Of a DNA stretch of 64,000 nucleotides, positions 45,501 through 53,785 are shown in pieces. Position numbers and translations under genes: made by a program. The notes under the pieces were generated by a model. The model ran no database searches. It was not told the origin of the DNA and saw only the letters and a program-made list of their open reading frames with translations. The first letter of the stretch is position 1. Each line of letters begins with the position of its first letter. This DNA comes from RYN-230 sp036497945 (GTDB lineage Bacteria > Actinomycetota > Actinomycetes > Streptosporangiales > Streptosporangiaceae), in contig DASXIN010000041.1 of NCBI GenBank assembly GCA_036497945.1, positions 46,179-110,178 of the forward strand, in the 5' to 3' direction.

Positions 45501-45882
45501 CGGCCGCGGCCAGCCGGAGCGGATCCGACCACAGCGCCTGGTGCAGGGTGACCGGGATGCCGGCCAGCGCGGTCCGGATGGCGGTCCGCAGGCCAGCCTG
45601 GTCGCGGCGGGCCTGGCCGCCGGTCGCCGAGCCGCTGATGTCCAGTGCCGTGCCCGGCGCGGCGGCCAGCTGGCGGTGCGCGGCCTGGGGCAGTGCCGCC
45701 CCGGCGAACGAGGCCAGCGCGGCGGCCAGCGCGGCGGTGACGAAAACGGTCAGTGCGGCGGCGGCCAGCACCAGCCGGTACGCATTCATCCGGCGCAGCG
45801 TCATGGACCCCCGGAGCGAGCGCACGATGCCCACGATAGGCCGGGGTTCGCGGACCGGGCCCGCCCGGGCTTTTAGCACCAT
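42523..45882 (-). CDS. FtsX-like ABC transporter permease (about 1119 residues)
   Basis: First gene of the exporter operon. An N-terminal helix (AYRLVLAAAALTVFVTAALA) is followed by a long outside domain, FtsX bundles and a C-terminal bundle (ALAGLLLGGVLTVLLVPAVT). Together with the next permease and ATPase it resembles MacB/Lol-type complexes that move substrates from the outer membrane leaflet rather than through a pore. The start is uncertain: ATG 45882 with AGGA almost touching it, GTG 45825, or ATG 45804 just before the first helix. A nested hairpin lies upstream in the possible leader. Confidence 0.88.
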   Translation of the reverse strand: MVLKARAGPVREPRPIVGIVRSLRGSMTLRRMNAYRLVLAAAALTVFVTAALAAALASFAGAALPQAAHRQLAAAPGTALDISGSATGGQARRDQAGLRTAIRTALAGIPVTLHQALWSDPLRLAAAGPALARLTGKGNVLLTQAAAFAAIRSHAVLVAGRWPSPPRPGQPVQAALPQAAALLAHLSPGAQLQTRDQVSGRPARFLVTGIFRPETGSTTAAAYWALNTVAASGTSSSGGFTTLGPLAVSPAAFAGPLAVNSASWVAQPDTGRIPVGELTATATRAAALRQALANSSTLPSLQVSTNLPAVLDAAAASLAVARSLLVIAALELALVAAAALATAAAYLADQREGESALLVSRGTARLQLARLNAAEAVILCLIATAAGGLAGSRLAALLASAGPLHAAGLRLPAFPPGAWLALAVTAAGSILVLLWPALRTLAPGIARQRRGRQAAVSGIARAGADLALISLAVLAGWQLRHYSAVVTSANGPGGVDPVLVLAPALALAGGTALTLRGLPPAARAADRLASRGRRLSPALSCWQLSRRPLSQAAGALLIVLAVATGTLALSQHRSWAQSAADQAASSAGADTRVDLASPLTAGAAGRLAAAPGVRGGTPVATLTQGGTGETIALNAGNAAGVVLLRRDQSALPAPALFRAIQPAGHQPGVVLPGHPAAVQVEASLGPASLRLAPAAVTLSVADADGDVYQVSAGTLAADGRPHLLTAQLGTGPRRGQAIAPLRLIGITASYQLLAHAGSSDATLHVLQVAAPGARPASAAAVVPGRALSGWAAGVAAPELAALRTRAGQLAGPSGLPQRLAWQRTGRQQLLSFTPGYGQALPANPGQPPLPVFGQLTLTAATPSAAAIPAIATQSFLAASNTAVGATVDDSVSGLTLAVHIVAAVHSFPTVASGAALIVDLPAVQQALLSRGLPPVPVTSWWLATDGGAPPGLAALLPAGSSVTSRDQLVARLLGNPLSAAPQQAVLAVAIAAALLAIAGFFVSIAANVAQRRQESALLAALGVTQRSQAGQLCTQELLLSVPAALAGLLLGGVLTVLLVPAVTLTPAATAPVPPALTAFAWAQALGLAALVVLLPVLVAAATAARTADPAATLRTAESA

Positions 45883-45902
45883 TTCCTGTTAGCAAGCTGT
45901 GA

Positions 45903-45944
45903 CCTGGGCCCGGATGGGCGGTATCCGCCGGGGGTAGGCCCAGG
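45903..45944. other. Nested hairpin upstream of the ABC exporter operon
   Basis: CCTGGGCC (45903-45910) pairs with GGCCCAGG (45937-45944) and encloses the inner hairpin GGCGG-tat-CCGCC (45917-45929). It lies 21 bp before the first possible permease start and could be part of its 5' leader. The rest of the gap, to 46506, has no convincing gene. Confidence 0.45.
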
Positions 45945-46506
45945 CCCACAGCAGAGGTGGGGGACGCTCCATCGCGCGGTGCCCCGGCGGGGGCCAGCAT
46001 GGGAAGGGCGCGGGCGGCACGCCCGGGATGCATTGGCCGGCGGTTGTTACGCAAACTTCATTAAATCGCCGCAGTGTGCGGCCGGGCGGGTTCTGGGCCG
46101 CTCGGTCAGGCGGCCGGCTGGCCCGGGAATTCCCTGCTGATCGGGGCGTGACCAGAGTTTCTGGCCCGGCCGGGGAAGCGGGCAGGTGGCCTGGCGGCAC
46201 CCTGGCGGACTGCCCGGGTTGCCGGAAATGCCAGGACTGCGAGTGATGGGCACGATATGAAAGCTTTAGCAGCACGCTTGCGCGGCTTGGTCATCCGGTA
46301 ACATCTGGTGGCGGTCGCTAGGCGGCCGCTCCGCGCACGCTGAGTCTCGCCGGGGGCGCCCGATCTCGGCCCCTGCAGTGCACAGCCCCGTGCGCTTCAC
46401 AATTCCAGTGCGGTTCATCACTTGCAGTTTGGTCATTGATGCCGTGCTGCGCGACGGCGCGGTGCGGCGTAGTACCGGCGAGAAGGGCTGAGGGAGCAAA
46501 CCAGCT

Positions 46507-48147
46507 GTGAGCGGAACGATTGCCAGGCCGGTCCCGGACGGGTCGTCCGGAAGGTCACCGAGCGGCGCGGCGGCGTCGCCAGGAAGCCGGGGCGGCTGGC
46601 GGGCGCCGGTCAACCTGGCCATCATCGTATGCACCCTGCTGGCCCTGGCGCTGCGGCTGCTGCTGCTCAGCCGCCCCGGCTACCTGCTCGGGGTCACCGA
46701 GTACGACGACGGCCCGTACTTCGGCAGCTCCGTCATGCTGGTGCACGGGCTGCTGCCGTACAAGGAGTTCATCCTGGTCCAGCCGCCCGGCATCACCCTG
46801 CTCATGGTGCCCGCGGCGCTGCTGTCCAAGATCACCGGCACAGCCGCCGCGATGGCCAGCGGCCGGGTGCTGACCACGCTGGCCAGCACGGCCGGGGTGC
46901 TGCTGGCCGGCCTGCTGGTCCGGCACCGCGGCCTGGTCACGGTGATCGTGACCTGCGGGATCATCGCCGTGTACCCGGACAGCGTGTCCACCGCCCGGAC
47001 CATCCTGGTCGAGCCGTGGCTGGTGCTGTTCTGCCTGCTCGGCGCGCTGGCCCTGTTCGACCGGGACCAGCTGACCGGCAGCCGGAAGCGGCTGCTGGCG
47101 GGCGGCATGGCGTTCGGCTTCGCGGGCTGCATCGAGGTCTGGGCCATCTTCCCGGTCGTGGTGCTGGCCTGCATGTTCCTGCCGCGGATCCGGCGGCTGG
47201 CGGTCTTCGTGGGCGGGATGGCGGTCGGCTTCCTGGTGCCCTGCCTGCCGTTCGCCGCGCTAGCGCCCAAGCGGTTCTACCAGAGCCTGTACGTGGCCCA
47301 GGTGGCGCCGCGGGCCGGCTCGACCCGGATCCCGCTGGGGGCCCGGCTGAGCAACATGCTCGGCATCGTCAACCTGCACCTCACCGCGCACCCACTGGTG
47401 CTCATCGAGGTGCTCACCGGGCTGCTCATCGTGGCCGTCGCGCTGGTGATCGCCGCGGGCTGGCTGCTCAGCCACCGGCCGCCGCCCCAGCTGGACTGGT
47501 TCGCGCTGATCACCACGGCCGTGGTGGTGGTCATGTTCCTCTGGCCGGACCAGTTCCACTACCACTTCGCCGCGTTCCTGGCGCCGTTCTTCGCGCTGTC
47601 CATCGCGCTGCCGGTGGGCCGGCTGCTGGACGTCCTCGGCTCCGGCACCGCGTGGCTGCAGGAGCACCGGGCCGCGGAGCTGTGGAAGCCGGCCGCGGCG
47701 CTGGCCGGGCTGGCCGTTGTGCTGCTGGCCATGGCCCAGGTCAGCTTCGAGTCGCACATGCGGCTGCCGCTCGGGCCGGTCCCGGCGCAGGTCCAGCGGA
47801 TCATCCCGAAGGGCGCCTGCGTGGCCACCGACCAGGCTTCCTACCTGCTGATGGCCAACCGGTTCAGCCCGGACCAGGCCAACTGCCCGCACATGCTGGA
47901 CGGCCTGGGCAGCGACCTGGGCCTCTCCAACGGGCTCAAGCCGTCTACCGGCGCGGGCAACGTGCCCGAGGTGCAAGCGCTCTGGCGGGACGAGTTCCAG
48001 CGGTCCCAGTTCGTCTGGCTGTCCTACAACGCGTACCGCCGGGTGGCCTGGTTCCCCGAGCTGCGGACCTACTTCCATGACAACTTCGTGCTGGTGCTGA
48101 AGCACGGCTGGCACGACTCGCTGTACGCCCGCAAGGGCACGCACTAA
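46507..48147 (+). CDS. Membrane glycosyltransferase, ArnT/PMT-like
   Basis: A 546-residue polytopic protein with about 10-11 helices after a 35-residue cytoplasmic leader. The first outside loop carries TEYDDGPYFGSS, with the acidic pair expected of lipid-phosphate-sugar transferases, followed by the second-loop motif VQPPGITLLM. A soluble outside domain of about 130 residues ends the chain (CVATDQASYLLMANRFSP). The role is probably sugar transfer to a wall or surface molecule outside the cell. GTG 46507 follows GAGGGAG. It overlaps the convergent pobA stop by 4 bp. Confidence 0.75.
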   Translation: MSGTIARPVPDGSSGRSPSGAAASPGSRGGWRAPVNLAIIVCTLLALALRLLLLSRPGYLLGVTEYDDGPYFGSSVMLVHGLLPYKEFILVQPPGITLLMVPAALLSKITGTAAAMASGRVLTTLASTAGVLLAGLLVRHRGLVTVIVTCGIIAVYPDSVSTARTILVEPWLVLFCLLGALALFDRDQLTGSRKRLLAGGMAFGFAGCIEVWAIFPVVVLACMFLPRIRRLAVFVGGMAVGFLVPCLPFAALAPKRFYQSLYVAQVAPRAGSTRIPLGARLSNMLGIVNLHLTAHPLVLIEVLTGLLIVAVALVIAAGWLLSHRPPPQLDWFALITTAVVVVMFLWPDQFHYHFAAFLAPFFALSIALPVGRLLDVLGSGTAWLQEHRAAELWKPAAALAGLAVVLLAMAQVSFESHMRLPLGPVPAQVQRIIPKGACVATDQASYLLMANRFSPDQANCPHMLDGLGSDLGLSNGLKPSTGAGNVPEVQALWRDEFQRSQFVWLSYNAYRRVAWFPELRTYFHDNFVLVLKHGWHDSLYARKGTH

Positions 48148-49355
48148 GCCGCTGTCGGGTAGCCGGTGCTGCCGGGGTAGCCGGTGTAGTTCTCGGCCAG
48201 CGTGGTGGCCGCCGCCCGCGAGGTGGTGACGTAGCGGAGCTGGGCCAGTTGGAGTTCGGTCTCCATCGGGTCGCCGCCCGGTGCGGTGTGCAGCATGGTG
48301 GTCATCCACCAGGAGAAGTGGGTGCGCCGCCAGACCCGGTCCAGGCTGTTCGCCGAGTAGCCGTCGGCCAGCGCCGGGTCGCCGTGGTTCAGCAGCTGGT
48401 CCAGGGCGTCGGCCAGCACGGCCACGTCGGTCAGCGCCAGGTTGAGCCCCTTGGCGCCGGTGGGCGGCACGATGTGCGCGGCGTCGCCGGCCAGGAACAG
48501 GCGGCCGTAGCGCATCGGCGCGGCCACGAAGCTGCGCATCGGGGTGATGGCCTTGTCCAGGATGGGGCCTTCCTTCAGCTCCCAGCCGGGCAGCGCGAAC
48601 CGGGTGTGCAGCTCGGCCCAGATCCGCTCGTCCGGCCAGGCGGCGATGTCCTCATCCACCGGGACCTGGAGATAGAGCCGGCTGACCAGCGGGCTGCGCA
48701 GGCTGTGCAACGCGAAACCGCGTGGGTGATGGGCGTAGATGAGCTCGTCGGTGGACGGCGGGACCTCGGCCAGCACACCCAGCCAGGCGTACGGGTAGTC
48801 GCGCTGCCAGGTGGTCAGCCGGCCGGCCGGGATGGCGGGCCGGCTGATGCCGTGGAACCCGTCGCAGCCGGCGATCACGTCGCAGCGCAGCACGCGGCGG
48901 GTGCCGTCCGCGCTGGTGTAGCGGAGCACCGGGCGGCCGGAGTCCAGGTCGGCCACTGCGGTGCCGGACACCTCGAACTCGAGCTGGGCGCCGGCCGCCA
49001 GCCGGGCCGCGATCAGGTCCTTGACGATCTCGGTCTGCGCGTACACCGTGACGGTGCGGCCGGTCAGCTCGCGGAAGTCGATGTGCCGCCGCTGCCCGGC
49101 GAACTGGAGGTAGATGCCCTCGTGCTCGAGGCCCTCCCGGTCCAGCCGGCCGGCCAGGCCGGCCTGGCGGAGCAGGGCCACACTGCCGTCCTCGAGCAGG
49201 CCGGCCCGCTGCCGCGCCTCGCAGTAGCCGCGGCTGCGGTTCTCCACCAGCACGCTGTCGATGCCGCGCAGTGCGAGCAGATGGGACAGCAGCAGCCCGG
49301 CCGGGCCGGCCCCGATGATGCCTACCTGAGTGCGGGCGGAGCTGGGCGTGCTCAT
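48144..49355 (-). CDS. pobA: 4-Hydroxybenzoate 3-monooxygenase
   Basis: A 403-residue FAD enzyme that hydroxylates 4-hydroxybenzoate to protocatechuate using NADPH and O2. The FAD fingerprint GAGPAG is at 15-20, the second motif is GCDGFHG, and the third is FLAGDAAHIVPPTGAKGLNLA, given here as GDAAHIVPPTGAKG. RAGLLEDGS and WQRDYPYAWLG are typical of the family. The ATG overlaps the stop of the aldehyde dehydrogenase (ATGA), so both are made together, giving aldehyde to acid to protocatechuate. Protocatechuate ring-cleavage genes are not in the window. Confidence 0.93.
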   Translation of the reverse strand: MSTPSSARTQVGIIGAGPAGLLLSHLLALRGIDSVLVENRSRGYCEARQRAGLLEDGSVALLRQAGLAGRLDREGLEHEGIYLQFAGQRRHIDFRELTGRTVTVYAQTEIVKDLIAARLAAGAQLEFEVSGTAVADLDSGRPVLRYTSADGTRRVLRCDVIAGCDGFHGISRPAIPAGRLTTWQRDYPYAWLGVLAEVPPSTDELIYAHHPRGFALHSLRSPLVSRLYLQVPVDEDIAAWPDERIWAELHTRFALPGWELKEGPILDKAITPMRSFVAAPMRYGRLFLAGDAAHIVPPTGAKGLNLALTDVAVLADALDQLLNHGDPALADGYSANSLDRVWRRTHFSWWMTTMLHTAPGGDPMETELQLAQLRYVTTSRAAATTLAENYTGYPGSTGYPTAA

Positions 49356-50812
49356 CAGAACGGGTATGGGGCGATCTCGCTGCGCATGGTGACCCAGCGG
49401 GTCTCGGTGAACGCGTCCAGGTTGGCCGTGCCGCCGAAGCGGGCCCCGGTGCCGGAGGCGCCGATGCCACCGAACGGGGTGTTCGGCGCGTCGTCCACCG
49501 TCTGGTCGTTAATGTGCACGATGCCGGTCGGGATCTGGCGGGCCAGTTCCAGGCCACGCAGCGGGTCCCGGGTCAGGATGCCCAGGGACAGGCCGTACTC
49601 GGTATCGGCGGCCAGCTTGGCCGCCTCCTCGGCGGTGGAGAACCGGAGCACCGGGGCGACCGGGCCGAACACCTCGCTGGCGTAGGCGGGCATGGCCGGC
49701 GCGACGTCGGACAGCACGGTCGGCTGGTAGAACAGCCCCTGGTACGTGCCGCCCGCGGCCAGCCGGGCGCCGGCGTCCACGCTGCCGGTGACCAGGGCGT
49801 GCACCTTGTCCCGCTGCCGCTCATCGATGACCGGGCCGAGTGCCACCTGGCCGGAGGCTGGGTCGCCGACCGGCAGGTGGCTGGCCTTCTCGGCCAGCGC
49901 GGCCACGTACTCGTCGTAGACCGCCTCGTGCACCAGGTGCCGGCCGGTGGTCATGCAGATCTGGCCCTGGTGCAGGAACGAGCCCCACGCCCCGGCCGAC
50001 GCCGCGCCCGGCACGTCCGCGTCGTCCAGCACGATCAGCGCCGAGTTGCCGCCCAGTTCCAGGTGCACCCGCTTGAGGTGCTGGCCGGCCAGTGCGCCGA
50101 CGTGCCGGCCGACCGCGGTGGACCCGGTGAACGAGATGATCCGCACCACCGGGTCGGTGATCAGCGCCTCGCCCGCGTCGGCGCTGCCGGGCAGCACGTG
50201 CAGCAGCCCCTCGGGCAGGCCGGCCTCCTCGAACACCCGGGCCAGCACCACCCCACCGCACACCGCGGTGCGCGGGTCCGGCTTCAGCACCACCGCGTTG
50301 CCCAGCGCCAGCGCGGGCGCCACCGAGCGGATGGCCAGGATCTGCGGGAAATTGAACGGCGCGATCACCCCGACCACCCCGGCCGGCACCCGCTCGGCCC
50401 AGCTCAGGTGGGGCGCCTCGGTGGGCAGCAACTCGCCGTAGGGCCGGGATGGCAGGGTGGCCGCCTCGTAGATCTCCTCGGTGGCCACGTGCGTCTCGAA
50501 CTGCGCGGCCGGGCCGATCTTCCCGCCCTCGCGGATGCTCCACTGCTCGATCTCGGGCGCGTTCGCCCGCCAGATGTCGCCGGCCCGGCGCAGAATGGCC
50601 GACCGCTCGGTGTGCGGCAGCGCGGCCCAGGCGGGCTGGGCCGCCGCGGCGCCCGCGGCGGCCGAGGTGATGTCCGCGGCCGAGCCGATGCCGGTCCGGC
50701 CCAGTTCCTGGCCGGTGGCCGGCTCAGTGACCGCCGCCGTACCGCCGGCCGCGGCCGTCCAGCCGCCGCTGTATATCTTGCCGCGCCACGTCGCCTCATC
50801 GAGAAATGCCAC
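49355..50812 (-). CDS. Aromatic aldehyde dehydrogenase (benzaldehyde/vanillin type)
   Basis: A 485-residue NAD(P)-dependent dehydrogenase. The catalytic Cys is in FLHQGQICMTTGRH, the Glu in HLELGGNSALIVLDDAD, and the cofactor loop is IISFTGSTAVGRHVG. The substrate is inferred: being first in a two-gene operon with pobA suggests 4-hydroxybenzaldehyde or a related aldehyde. GTG 50812 has AGGAG 6 nt upstream, and a palindromic control region precedes it. Confidence 0.9.
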   Translation of the reverse strand: MAFLDEATWRGKIYSGGWTAAAGGTAAVTEPATGQELGRTGIGSAADITSAAAGAAAAQPAWAALPHTERSAILRRAGDIWRANAPEIEQWSIREGGKIGPAAQFETHVATEEIYEAATLPSRPYGELLPTEAPHLSWAERVPAGVVGVIAPFNFPQILAIRSVAPALALGNAVVLKPDPRTAVCGGVVLARVFEEAGLPEGLLHVLPGSADAGEALITDPVVRIISFTGSTAVGRHVGALAGQHLKRVHLELGGNSALIVLDDADVPGAASAGAWGSFLHQGQICMTTGRHLVHEAVYDEYVAALAEKASHLPVGDPASGQVALGPVIDERQRDKVHALVTGSVDAGARLAAGGTYQGLFYQPTVLSDVAPAMPAYASEVFGPVAPVLRFSTAEEAAKLAADTEYGLSLGILTRDPLRGLELARQIPTGIVHINDQTVDDAPNTPFGGIGASGTGARFGGTANLDAFTETRWVTMRSEIAPYPF

Positions 50813-50853
50813 GGAATGCTCCTTGATCGCCGCGCGCGCGGCCCACGAAACCC

Positions 50854-50889
50854 TGTTCGCTTAACGAACACCAGTTCTGAACTCGAACA
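50854..50889 (-). promoter_or_regulatory. Palindromic operator before the aldehyde dehydrogenase-pobA operon
   Basis: TGTTCG-5 nt-CGAACA (50854-50870), then AGTTC-T-GAACT (50873-50883), then a further CGAACA (50884-50889) at 19 bp from the previous one. GTTCG-type repeats are typical of IclR-family (PobR/PcaU) operators. No IclR gene is adjacent. Confidence 0.6.
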
Positions 50890-50975
50890 TTGCGAATCTA
50901 GGGGACCGGGCTGCGCAGTGTCAACGAGGGCGGGGCGGCTGTACCAGCCGCCCCGCCCGTGCTACCCCTAGGACC

Positions 50976-52151
50976 ATGCCGCAGACCGAGCAAGACACTG
51001 GGCCGTATACCGGGGAACAGGCCATGGACGCCGGGATCGGCGCGCTCGGCCTGGTCGATCACCACGTCCATCCGGCGCTGGCCACCGAGCTGGACGCGGC
51101 CGAGTTCGAGGAGCTGATCACCGAGTCGGACCGGCCGGTGCCGGCCGGGATGACCCAGTTCGATTCCCAGCTCGGCATGGCCATCCGGCGCTGGTGCGCG
51201 CCGCTGCTCGGCCTGGAGCCGCTCGCCGCGCCCGCCGCCTACCTGGCCCAGCGGTTCGCGCTGGGCGGCGACGAGGTGACCCGGCGGCTGCTCCAGGCCA
51301 GCGGGATCAGCCACTTCCTGGTGGACACCGGTTACCTGCGGGCCGGCATGCTCGACCTGGACGGGCTGGCCGCCGCGTCCGGCGCCGAGGTGGATGAGAT
51401 CGTCCGGCTGGAGGTGGTGGCCGAGCAGGCGGTGCTGGCCGGGGACGGCACCGCGGCCGGGTTCGCCGGCCGGTTCGCTGAGGCGCTGGCCGAGCAGGTG
51501 CCCGGCGCGGTCGGGCTGAAGAGCATCGTCGGCTATCGGTACGGTCTCGACTTCGACCCGGTGCCGCCCACCCGGGTCGAGGTGACCGCGGCAGCCGGCC
51601 GCTGGCTGCACCAGATCGAAATCACTGGCCAGACCCGGGTGGCCGACCCGGTGCTGCTCCGCCACCTGCTGTGGGCCGGGCTGTCGCACGAGCTGCCGCT
51701 GCAACTGCATACCGGATTCGGCGATCCGGACGCGGACCTGCGCCGCTGTGATCCGCTGCTGCTGCGCAGCTTCATCGAGCGGGCCGAGCCGAGCGGCGTG
51801 CCGATCATGCTGCTGCACTGCTATCCGTTCCACCGCGGCGCCGGCTACCTGGCCAGCGCGTACCCGCACGTGTATCTGGATGTCGGGCTGGCCGTCAACT
51901 ACCTGGGCGCGCGGGCGGCCGCGGTGGTGGCTGAGTCGCTGGAACTGGCGCCGTTCGGCAAGGTGCTGTTCTCCTCCGATGCCTGGGGGCCGGCCGAGCT
52001 GCACTACCTGGGCGCGCTACTGTGGCGCCGGGCCACCGCCCGGGTGCTCGGCGGCTGGGTGGCCGACGGGGAGTGGAGCGAGGCCGAGGCGCTCCGGATC
52101 GCGGCCATGATCGGCGGCAGCAACGCCCGCCGCGTCTATGGGCTCGACTGA
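50976..52151 (+). CDS. Amidohydrolase family 2 metal-dependent hydrolase
   Basis: A 391-residue TIM-barrel hydrolase. The metal-binding His pair is in LVDHHVHPAL (27-36), further ligands lie in LQLHTGFGD and MLLHCYPFHRG, and the Asp in KVLFSSDAWG. It is like the N-terminal domain of FluG-type proteins; members act as decarboxylases or amide hydrolases and the substrate cannot be assigned. The position, divergent from the aromatic operon, allows a role in aromatic acid metabolism. OsmC follows after 30 bp. Confidence 0.85.
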   Translation: MPQTEQDTGPYTGEQAMDAGIGALGLVDHHVHPALATELDAAEFEELITESDRPVPAGMTQFDSQLGMAIRRWCAPLLGLEPLAAPAAYLAQRFALGGDEVTRRLLQASGISHFLVDTGYLRAGMLDLDGLAAASGAEVDEIVRLEVVAEQAVLAGDGTAAGFAGRFAEALAEQVPGAVGLKSIVGYRYGLDFDPVPPTRVEVTAAAGRWLHQIEITGQTRVADPVLLRHLLWAGLSHELPLQLHTGFGDPDADLRRCDPLLLRSFIERAEPSGVPIMLLHCYPFHRGAGYLASAYPHVYLDVGLAVNYLGARAAAVVAESLELAPFGKVLFSSDAWGPAELHYLGALLWRRATARVLGGWVADGEWSEAEALRIAAMIGGSNARRVYGLD

Positions 52152-52181
52152 GCATGACCAACCGAACCGAAGGGAGACAGC

Positions 52182-52604
52182 ATGCCTGCCAAGGGAAGCG
52201 CCGAGTGGAAGGGTGACCTGCCCTCTGGGACCGGGACGTTCACCGCCGGGGACACCATCAGCGGCGGGTACACGTACAAGTCCCGGTTCGAGGACGGCCC
52301 CGGGTCCAGTCCCGAGCAGCTCATCGCCGCGGCCCACGCGGCGTGCTTCTCGATGGCCTTGTCGAACGCGCTCGCCCAGGCGGGAACGCCGCCGGAGTCG
52401 GTGCGGACGGACGCCACGGTGACCCTCCGGCCGGTTGACGGCGCGCCGACCATCACGAAGATCGCCTTGGTCAGCACCGGCCGGGTACCCGGCCTCGATG
52501 CGGCTACCTTCGCCAAGTTCGCCGACGACGCCAAGAAGAACTGCCCGGTGAGCCGGGCGCTAGCGGCCGTCCCGGAGATCACCCTGGAGGCAACGCTGGC
52601 CTGA
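52182..52604 (+). CDS. OsmC-family peroxiredoxin
   Basis: A 140-residue hydroperoxide reductase. The two redox Cys are in AHAACFSMALSNAL and DAKKNCPVSRAL. It reduces organic hydroperoxides in the cytoplasm. GGGAGA precedes the ATG. Probably co-transcribed with the amidohydrolase, ending at the terminator at 52739. Confidence 0.92.
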   Translation: MPAKGSAEWKGDLPSGTGTFTAGDTISGGYTYKSRFEDGPGSSPEQLIAAAHAACFSMALSNALAQAGTPPESVRTDATVTLRPVDGAPTITKIALVSTGRVPGLDAATFAKFADDAKKNCPVSRALAAVPEITLEATLA

Positions 52605-52626
52605 CCGCAGATCGCGACCGGCCGCG

Positions 52627-52728
52627 CCGAAGGGGGCGCGCCGCCGACTGGACTGAGGAGCGCGGAGCGAGGAACGAGCGACAAGCGACGAGGGAAGGAG
52701 GCGGGTCAAGCGCCCCGCAGGCGCAAAG
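52627..52728 (+). repeat. Dispersed repeat, copy 3 (intergenic)
   Basis: The same element as at 5169 and 42426, with inverted repeats at 52633-52639 and 52710-52716. Its core is 84 bp, longer by 13 bp because GGAGCG- and AAGCGA-like words are duplicated. It lies just after osmC, so this copy is outside coding sequence. Confidence 0.85.
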
Positions 52729-52738
52729 CTAGCAGAGC

Positions 52739-52760
52739 CGGAGATTCCCTCCGTTTTTTT
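52739..52760 (+). terminator. Intrinsic terminator after osmC
   Basis: CGGAG-attcc-CTCCG followed by seven T, a textbook intrinsic terminator and rare in such GC-rich DNA. A second small CCG-attt-CGG with a T-run follows. Confidence 0.75.
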
Positions 52761-52833
52761 CCGATTTCGGGATGTTTTTGGCTGGGATCCAGGTTGCCCC
52801 AAGGTAGGCCGGCCGGCTGAATGGGGAACGCCT

Positions 52834-53760
52834 GTGACATCCGTGATAGCTGTGGTCGCTGCGCTGACCGCGGCATTCTGCTTCGCCGAGGCCTCTTTGG
52901 TGCAGCAGACGGTGGCCCGGGCGTCCGGCGCGGACGAGGTGCTGCGCTTCCGCCTGCTGCTCGACCTGGCCCGCAGGCCGCGCTGGCTGGCCGGGATCGG
53001 GCTGGACGCGCTGTCCTTCTTCATCCTGGCCCTGGCGCTGGCGTTCGGCCCGCTGACCCTGGTCCAGCCGCTGGCCTCACTGGACGTGCTGTTCGTACTG
53101 CCGCTGATCGCCCGCCGGCAGCATCGCCGGCTCACCCTGGGTGATGGGATCGGCGCTGTCCTGGTGGCGGCCGGGATCGTCACCTTCCTGGCCATCGCCA
53201 CCCCGACGGGCGGCACCGCGGTACCCGGCCTGACCGCATGGACCCCGGTGTTCCTGGGCGCGGCCCTGCTCAGCGGGGTGGCCGCGATGGCCGGGCTGCG
53301 GGTCGAAGGCAAGGCCCGGGTGATCTGGCTGGCCGTGGCGGCGGGCGCCGTGTACGGCGTGCTCGACTCGCTGGCCAAGGCCACCGTGGACGTGGTGGCC
53401 GCCCGCGGGCTGGGGGTCATGACCACCTGGGAGCCGTGGGCGCTGCTGGCCGCCGGGATCACCGGGGCGCTGCTCGGGCAGAGCGCGTTCAGCTCCGGGG
53501 CGCTGTCGCTCAGCCTGCCCGTGATCGGCACGCTGGCCCCGATCACCGCGGTGGTCATCGGGGCCACCGTGTTCGGCGAGCAGCTGGCCAGCGCGGCCTG
53601 GCAGCTCGGCGTGCAGCTCGGTGGCGGCGCGCTGGCCGTGGCCGGCATCTTCCTGCTCAGCCGGTCCTCGATCGTGGCCGCGGAGACCGCGGCGCCCCGC
53701 GAGCGGGTGCCGGCCCGGGTGGGCGCGATGGCGCTAAACGGGTCCGACTGCGCAAGCTGA
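52834..53760 (+). CDS. DMT-superfamily (EamA/NIPA-like) transporter
   Basis: A 308-residue protein with about nine to ten helices and short loops, consistent with two EamA-like halves: first half with ALAFGPLTLVQPLASLDVLF, second with SLPVIGTLAPITAVVIGATV. Transports a small metabolite, drug or divalent metal; unassigned. GTG 52834 is preceded by GGGGAA. It ends 25 bp before ftsH. Confidence 0.82.
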   Translation: MTSVIAVVAALTAAFCFAEASLVQQTVARASGADEVLRFRLLLDLARRPRWLAGIGLDALSFFILALALAFGPLTLVQPLASLDVLFVLPLIARRQHRRLTLGDGIGAVLVAAGIVTFLAIATPTGGTAVPGLTAWTPVFLGAALLSGVAAMAGLRVEGKARVIWLAVAAGAVYGVLDSLAKATVDVVAARGLGVMTTWEPWALLAAGITGALLGQSAFSSGALSLSLPVIGTLAPITAVVIGATVFGEQLASAAWQLGVQLGGGALAVAGIFLLSRSSIVAAETAAPRERVPARVGAMALNGSDCAS

Positions 53761-53785
53761 TCGGAAGCGGCGTAACAATTGATCC

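Noticed and set aside
46028..46246. 72-residue frame with Cys pairs near its end
   Set aside because: No ribosome site and no recognisable family; likely chance in GC-rich spacer.
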